Assembly: GCA_038317375.1 (NCBI GenBank)
Contig: JBBQBM010000014.1
Coordinates: forward strand, 1-13,669
Reading direction: 5' to 3'
DNA: 13,669 bases
From: JBBQBM01 sp038317375
GTDB taxonomy: Bacteria; Patescibacteriota; Saccharimonadia; Saccharimonadales; JAGQMS01
Under the pieces are notes generated by a model, which was given only the letters and a program-made list of their open reading frames with translations, had not been told where the DNA came from and did not search any database. Numbering within the stretch: position 1 is the stretch's first letter; each line of letters opens with the position of its first letter. Below, piece after piece: positions 12,496 through 13,669 of the stretch. Made by a program: the position numbers and the translations under genes.

Positions 12496-12504
12496 TGCTA
12501 AAAT
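12496..12504 (+). promoter_or_regulatory. Candidate extended -10 before the FemAB-like gene
   Basis: TGCTAAAAT (12496-12504) ends 8 nt before the ATG at 12513, and there is no Shine-Dalgarno between them, which suggests a leaderless message in addition to read-through from the hydrolase gene. Confidence 0.45.
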
Positions 12505-12512
12505 AACCTTTA

Positions 12513-13484
12513 ATGAGTGCCAAAAGTACTACCCCAAGTAGCAGTCTGCTGCAAAGTGAAGAATGGATGCAATTCCAGCGGCTTTTAGGTCGGCAAACTT
12601 TTGAACGAAGTGGTGCGGATTGGTCGTATCACGCAATACTAGAGAACTCGGAGCCTTTCCTGGGAAAATCAACCAAGCGCTTATATGTTCCTTATGGCCC
12701 GATCTCTAAAGATAGCAAATCACTACATGAAGCTTTGAACTCGCTGAGGGATTTAGCAATCGTCGAGAAAGCGAGTTATGTTAGGATTGAGCCTTCTCCA
12801 TATTTTGATAAGCAAGCCTTGAAAAAACTTGGACTTCATAAAAATTTGCGTAATTCGCAACCCGACTTAACTTGGGTGCTAGATCTTCGCCCAAGAGAGG
12901 ATGAACTACTAATGAATATGACCAGCCTCAATCGCCGAGTTTGGCGTCGACGAAAAGAATTTGGATTGAGCTTTGAATGTGATTCTAGTATTCAGGGACA
13001 AAAAGACTTCGATAAACTGATGAAAACCACGGCAAGTCGAACTTCGTCGGTTTTCCATGGGCCGGACTACATCACTAAACTACTATCGGTATTTGGCGGG
13101 TCGGCTGGGATTGTTTTTGCGCTACATTCTGGCAAGCGGCTAGCTGGGGCTGTATTTGTCGACGACCTAAAGACCAAAACTCGTTATTACATGTATGCCG
13201 GTTCAGTTGAAGAAGCAAAAAAGCATAGTTGCAGCTCGGCACTACTTAACTTCTTGATTTTTGATGCCAAAGACAAAAAACTGGAGCAGTTCGACTTTTT
13301 TGGAGTTAGCCCAAGCACTAAGCCAAAACATCCATGGGCAGGATACAGCGCTTTTAAACGTTCGTTTGGGGGCCAGGACGTGCCCTCCTCGGGCACCTGG
13401 GAATTCCCTATTAAGGAGTTGCCGCACGCCGGAATCAGGTTTGGCAGAAGAATAGTTAAGACACTCAAAACCGGGCGACTATAG
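12513..13484 (+). CDS. FemAB/FemX-like peptidoglycan bridge aminoacyltransferase
   Basis: FemAB proteins add amino acids from aminoacyl-tRNA to the peptide stem of lipid II, building interpeptide bridges on the cytoplasmic face. The 323-residue sequence has the double-GNAT layout of the family: N-terminal half with LLQSEEWMQFQRLLGRQTF and LYVPYGPISKD, the family's Y-x-P-x-GP type segment; then LNRRVWRRRKEFGLSFE; and the second half with GIVFALHSGKRLAGAVFVDD, YYMYAGS, SALLNFLIFDAKDKK and FDFFGVSP...HPWAGYSAFKRSFGG, typical of FemX C-terminal GNAT folds. It lacks the coiled-coil insert of staphylococcal FemA, so it is closer to FemX. No ribosome site precedes the ATG. It lies between the hydrolase and a gene coupled through TAGTG. 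The amino acid added is unknown. Confidence 0.9.
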   Translation: MSAKSTTPSSSLLQSEEWMQFQRLLGRQTFERSGADWSYHAILENSEPFLGKSTKRLYVPYGPISKDSKSLHEALNSLRDLAIVEKASYVRIEPSPYFDKQALKKLGLHKNLRNSQPDLTWVLDLRPREDELLMNMTSLNRRVWRRRKEFGLSFECDSSIQGQKDFDKLMKTTASRTSSVFHGPDYITKLLSVFGGSAGIVFALHSGKRLAGAVFVDDLKTKTRYYMYAGSVEEAKKHSCSSALLNFLIFDAKDKKLEQFDFFGVSPSTKPKHPWAGYSAFKRSFGGQDVPSSGTWEFPIKELPHAGIRFGRRIVKTLKTGRL

Positions 13485-13669
13485 TGGCTTATCACTCCCC
13501 CGTTAGGTTTAAAGGTGACGTACCGACGATTATATTTGCAAGCGGCTCGCTGGACGACAACATCAGTGAGGATTCGTGCGGGATCGGCTGCTATGGTGAA
13601 GACCGGGCTGATGTTTATAAAGACCTAGCCACTCACAAAGGTCGTACGGTTCATCTGGGCGACGATTTA
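13484..13669 (+). CDS. Unrecognised protein, N-terminal part (runs off right edge)
   Basis: A GTG codon overlaps the stop of the FemAB-like gene by one base (TAGTG) and opens a frame of 62 codons without a stop to the window end. The visible sequence begins VAYHSPVRFKGDVPTIIFA and continues with SGSLDDNISEDSCGIGCYG and RADVYKDLATHKGRTVHLGDDL. There is no signal peptide. The overlap points to translational coupling and a linked role, probably in cell-wall precursor chemistry, but I cannot assign a family from this fragment. Confidence 0.7.
   Translation, partial: MAYHSPVRFKGDVPTIIFASGSLDDNISEDSCGIGCYGEDRADVYKDLATHKGRTVHLGDDL

Noticed and set aside
1..13669. CRISPR array or toxin-antitoxin pair
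   Set aside because: No regularly spaced direct repeats and no recognisable small toxin/antitoxin gene pair were found.

Overview
The window reads like the chromosome of a small-genome, monoderm bacterium of the Patescibacteria (CPR), most plausibly a Saccharibacteria (TM7) relative. This rests on the gene set rather than on any search: an archaeal/CPR-style bifunctional phosphoglucose/phosphomannose isomerase, a FemAB-type peptidoglycan transferase next to a LysM-CHAP hydrolase, a groES-groEL operon behind a CIRCE operator, a large serine recombinase, and several short genes I cannot recognise. TGA is used as a stop, so the SR1/Gracilibacteria code is excluded.

Layout. 1-584 (-): 5' part of an unrecognised gene running off the left edge. 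638-1930 (+): large serine recombinase, head-to-head with it. 1931-2298: tRNA-like 3'-end relic, strong bidirectional terminator and tRNA-Ser(GGA) on the minus strand; this looks like the junction between a mobile element (left) and backbone (right). 2299-4334 (+): two-gene MacB/FtsX-type ABC exporter, closed by a long hairpin shared with the convergent isomerase (4420-5463, -). The isomerase and a small acidic protein (5521-5934, +) diverge from a region holding a perfect 17-bp palindrome. 6034-6360 (-) is an unrecognised small protein with a textbook promoter. 6453-7523 (-) is an unnamed protein with a PD-(D/E)XK-nuclease-like motif set and a four-cysteine N-terminus. 7748-8512 (-) is a GC-rich, histone-like Lys/Ala/Pro protein with a structured 5' leader and a structured 3' UTR that are mutually complementary. 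8714-10628 (-): groES-groEL. 10775-11050 (+): small unrecognised protein followed by two stacked hairpins. 11377-12495 (+): membrane-anchored LysM-LysM-CHAP hydrolase that seems to start at an ATA codon. 12513-13484 (+): FemAB-like transferase. 13484-end (+): start of another gene coupled to it.

How it works together. The right end (hydrolase, FemAB transferase, coupled partial gene) is a cell-wall cluster. The centre is heat-shock and sugar-phosphate metabolism interleaved with lineage-specific small genes, each with its own promoter. Extended -10 boxes of the TGnTAWWAT type recur (tRNA-Ser, 6453-7523 gene, groES, femAB-like gene), and two genes have a -10 box only 7-8 nt before the start codon, suggesting leaderless mRNAs. 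The most unusual region is 7606-8699: an atypical gene with self-complementary UTRs, a three-tier hairpin leader and a possible leader peptide.
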